From Urbifossiella sp043733485 (GTDB lineage Bacteria; Planctomycetota; Planctomycetia; Gemmatales; Gemmataceae), in contig JAYTGN010000150.1 in assembly GCA_043733485.1 (NCBI GenBank), positions 1 to 14,606 of the forward strand: a stretch of 14,606 bases of DNA, in the 5' to 3' direction. Both the position numbers and the translations under genes were made by a program. The first letter of the stretch is position 1. Each line of letters begins with the position of its first letter. The notes beneath the pieces were generated by a model. It saw nothing but the letters and a program-made list of their open reading frames with translations, was not told the origin of the DNA and made no database searches. This document shows, one piece after another, positions 12,788 through 14,606 of this stretch.

Positions 12788-14311
12788 TCAATCGCCGCCG
12801 CCTCCGCAGCCTCCTCCTCCACCACATCCTCCACCGTCGCCGCCTCCACCATCTCCGCCGCTATCGCTCGTGCCGCAGCCCGATCCGCAGCCGCTGCCGG
12901 AACCCGGCGTCTGCCGCGGATACCACGTTTGAAGGTAGGCCACGGAGGAACCCGCGAGGACCGCGGTGCCGAAGAGTGCGACCGCGAGCCCGGCATTGGT
13001 GACCCGACCTGTCTGCTGCCTCGCATGTCGACGTTTCAGACCCGCGAGCAGGCTTTCGCCTCGGCGACTCAAGGTCTTCGGCCCCCTCAGACAGACGATC
13101 GAGCCCACGATGCCGCCGACGATCATCGTCGCCACGAGGAAGCCAACCGGCTGGTTGCCCAGGAAACCCGTGAACAAACGCGGTGCGGCCATGAACAGGA
13201 TCACCGTGGCGAGCGGCAGCAGCGAACCGAGCGAAACCGAAATCTGCTGGCCCTTCGTCAGGATGAACCCTTCATTCTCGAGCCGCGAGCCCTCGGCCGA
13301 AAAGCGAGTCTCGACCGAATCCTGAACCGACTTCAGGTTCGTCTTGGAGATCGGCAGGTTCGCGACGATGACTTTCTCAACGGCCGTCAGCGAATCGGAA
13401 GGTTCGACCTTTCCCGCTTCCAGGCGATCGTCGACCACGCGGACCACCTTGGCCTCGGCCAGCCGGGCGATGGCGGCCGTCGTGAGCCGGGCGTACCCGC
13501 CCGCCAAAAACGCAGCCTGTTCCCAGTTCAATTTCGTCTCGTCGTCCTCGGGTTGAGGGCCCGGCGACCGCATGACCGAACGAACCACGCGTCCGATGCA
13601 GATGGCCCCGATCATCGTTGGAATCAGGAAGGCGAGAAAGCTCGCACCCTTGAGGTTGAAGGGGTTCATCTCGCCGCCATCGCAACCGGGCACGATCGTG
13701 GCGACGAGGAGGAACGCCGCCGCGGTTTGAAGCACGCGCTTCACGGGCAGCTTGGGGATCACCCAATTGTGGGCCGTGTTCACGACGCGATGCTGAATGT
13801 CGATACCGAATCGTTCGCGCGACGAAGGCCAGATGTCGCGAGGCGGCACTTCGCCGAACGCTTCGCGATAGGCCGCGAGCGTGGCTTCGTACATTGCGAG
13901 GTGTTTGTCCGCTTCCTCGGGCCCGCCCTTGGTCGGTTCGTGGTGCAGCGGCCGGCCGAGCACGTCGCCGCAGAATCGCTTCCAGTAGCTCCGCGTATAG
14001 GTGAGGTGCAGGTGCCACGCCGCGTCCACATCTTCGGACGGGCAGACCGGAGTCGCGGAGTTCATGCAGAGGAACACGTAGCGCTTGTATTCGCGAATCA
14101 CTCGCTCAGCCTTGGGCCGCGACCAGCCGTGTTCGCGGGCCAACCGGGCGGCGAACGGCAGTGCCGCCGGGCCGCCGTCGATGTCGAAGCTCTCGATCTG
14201 GACCAGCAAGGCCGATGCTGGGTGGCACCGTGCTTCCAGCCCGTGCTGACTATCCTGCACCGGCTGGAAGCACGGTGCCACCCACTGCGGGCTCGATTGT
14301 TCGGGCGTCAT
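12788..14311 (-). CDS. GRDP-like / TIGR04222-type membrane protein with Gly/Cys-rich tail
   Basis: 507 residues. The N-terminal soluble part (about 60-165) has CPSEDVDAAWHLHLTYT (90-106), YWKRFCGDVLGRPLHH (109-124) and YREAFGEVPPRDIW (148-161), resembling the DxxWHxH domain of glycine-rich-domain (GRDP) proteins. MNPFNLKGASFL (215-226) then starts a TIGR04222-like membrane domain. Hydrophobic segments lie at about 192-208, 223-242, 360-378, 388-408 and 439-460. The end (469-507) is Gly-rich with regularly placed Cys. Function is unknown; such tails are frequent in this family. The ATG at 14311 (AGGG 8 nt upstream) is preferred to the TTG at 14317. Residues about 9-31 come from a palindromic repeat, so the true start may instead be downstream (a TTG near residue 35). 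It is followed by larC after 12 nt. Confidence 0.75.
   Translation of the reverse strand: MTPEQSSPQWVAPCFQPVQDSQHGLEARCHPASALLVQIESFDIDGGPAALPFAARLAREHGWSRPKAERVIREYKRYVFLCMNSATPVCPSEDVDAAWHLHLTYTRSYWKRFCGDVLGRPLHHEPTKGGPEEADKHLAMYEATLAAYREAFGEVPPRDIWPSSRERFGIDIQHRVVNTAHNWVIPKLPVKRVLQTAAAFLLVATIVPGCDGGEMNPFNLKGASFLAFLIPTMIGAICIGRVVRSVMRSPGPQPEDDETKLNWEQAAFLAGGYARLTTAAIARLAEAKVVRVVDDRLEAGKVEPSDSLTAVEKVIVANLPISKTNLKSVQDSVETRFSAEGSRLENEGFILTKGQQISVSLGSLLPLATVILFMAAPRLFTGFLGNQPVGFLVATMIVGGIVGSIVCLRGPKTLSRRGESLLAGLKRRHARQQTGRVTNAGLAVALFGTAVLAGSSVAYLQTWYPRQTPGSGSGCGSGCGTSDSGGDGGGGDGGGCGGGGGCGGGGD
14219..14284. repeat. 27-bp inverted repeat with 12-nt loop at the start of the membrane-protein gene
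   Basis: Arms 14219-14245 and 14258-14284 pair with one mismatch around CTGACTATCCTG. It is the same family as the larC copy. Here the arm reads GGCACCGTGCTTCCAG instead of GGCACCGGCTTCCAG, and the other arm carries the matching extra base. It is 66 nt long and keeps the frame, about 8 codons after the chosen start. Confidence 0.92.
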
Positions 14312-14476
14312 AAACAACCCTGAGAGGAATGGAGAGTACCTGCAATCTACTTCGTCCGAAGCGGCTCGTCCTCATGCGATTCTTCAAGAAGACCGGATGA
14401 AGAATGGACATCCGGCGTGAAACCCGGAAAATGAGGCGAACCTAGCGAGCCGTGCCGCGTGAGCGGCCGGGTGACG
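14312..14476. other. Divergent intergenic region
   Basis: 165 nt between the membrane-protein gene and the Tat-signal gene. It must hold the leaders, and probably the promoters, of both, but no clear hexamer pair was found. Two small overlapping inverted repeats are present: ATTCTTC/GAAGAAT (14379-14385 and 14399-14405) and CCGGAT/ATCCGG (14393-14398 and 14410-14415). A 71-codon minus-strand frame crosses it but runs antisense to the Tat leader and has no family features. Confidence 0.4.
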
Positions 14477-14606
14477 ATGCAACTAGAATTATCCCGGCGA
14501 GCGCTTCTCACCGGCGTGGCCGGAGGACTCGCGATGGCCTCGGCGATCAGCAAGGGTGGCACCGTGCTTCCAGCCGGTGCAGGAGATGAGACACCGGCTG
14601 GAAGCA
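14477..14606 (+). CDS. N-terminus of a Tat-exported protein (3' end outside window)
   Basis: 43 codons are visible, open to the edge. The start (MQLELSRRALLTGVAGGLAMASA) is a clear twin-arginine signal: S-R-R-A-L-L at 6-11, a moderately hydrophobic stretch, and an ASA site near residue 23 for cleavage. The protein would be folded in the cytoplasm and exported, often with a cofactor. The mature part cannot be identified because the codons right after the signal (from about residue 26) are a palindromic repeat reading GGTVLPAGAG. ATG 14477 is used; an in-frame GTG at 14471 is a possible alternative, and the ribosome site is weak for both. Confidence 0.65.
   Translation, partial: MQLELSRRALLTGVAGGLAMASAISKGGTVLPAGAGDETPAGS
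14554..14606. repeat. Third copy of the 12-nt-loop palindromic repeat, cut by window end
   Basis: The left arm 14554-14579 (GGGTGGCACCGTGCTTCCAG start) pairs with 14592-14606, as far as the window goes, around a 12-nt loop (CAGGAGATGAGA). The arms match the 14219-14284 copy and the loop sequence is different. It starts just after the Tat signal sequence. Confidence 0.9.

Noticed and set aside
12790..12910. Tandem repeat of CC(T/A)CC units
   Set aside because: It is the coding sequence of the Gly/Cys-rich tail of the membrane protein.
11738..14323. 861-codon plus-strand open frame
   Set aside because: It is antisense to larC and the membrane protein, has Arg/His/Asp-rich composition and no family motif, and arises because high-GC codons of real genes leave the opposite strand open.
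14347..14562. 71-codon minus-strand frame
   Set aside because: Antisense to the Tat leader, without ribosome site or family features.
11981..14606. CRISPR array
   Set aside because: The repeats are dispersed over more than 2 kb inside coding frames, in both orientations, with no regular spacers.

Overview
The window looks like chromosomal DNA of a GC-rich planctomycete, most likely a Gemmataceae relative. This is inferred from three things: gene content (a zinc-finger-less IleRS C-terminus, a RoxA-like dihaem cytochrome, DUF1802, a GRDP/TIGR04222-type membrane protein), scarce overlap between operons, and above all many GC-rich palindromic repeats between and inside genes. No rRNA, tRNA, CRISPR array, transposase or phage gene was seen.

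Layout. 1-866: 3' end of ileS, running in from the left edge, with a palindrome at its start. 917-2257 (minus): exported dihaem cytochrome c. 2448-5752 (plus): surface-polysaccharide type cluster of a sugar-nucleotide epimerase/dehydratase, a CapK/PaaK-like adenylate-forming enzyme and a family 2 glycosyltransferase, the last two overlapping by 4 nt. 5884-7452 (minus): gpsA followed after 3 nt by a DUF1802 gene. 7626-7850 and 8255-8533 (plus): two small unrecognised genes separated by about 400 nt without a gene. 8538-9755 (minus): an M24 (prolidase-like) protein that has lost its metal ligands. 9823-10540 (minus): gamma-carbonic anhydrase followed by a small antitoxin-like protein. 10592-11413 (plus, divergent): arginase-superfamily enzyme with all metal ligands. 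11540-14311 (minus): a Gly/Cys-tailed membrane protein followed after 12 nt by larC, the nickel-insertion protein for the lactate-racemase type pincer cofactor. 14477-14606 (plus): start of a gene with a Tat signal, cut by the right edge.

The most unusual property is the density of palindromic elements of at least five sequence types. Some lie between genes, often beginning at or just after a stop codon (878-911, 3373-3460, 5753-5842, 11411-11537). Others lie inside open frames without breaking them (1-56 in ileS, 4350-4377 in the capK-like gene, 11981-12052 in larC, 14219-14284 in the membrane protein, 14554-14606 in the Tat protein). The last three belong to one family with arms of about 26-30 bp, a loop of exactly 12 nt whose sequence varies, and a paired change in both arms. 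This suggests a mobile or actively copied REP/MITE-like element that is tolerated as a peptide insertion.
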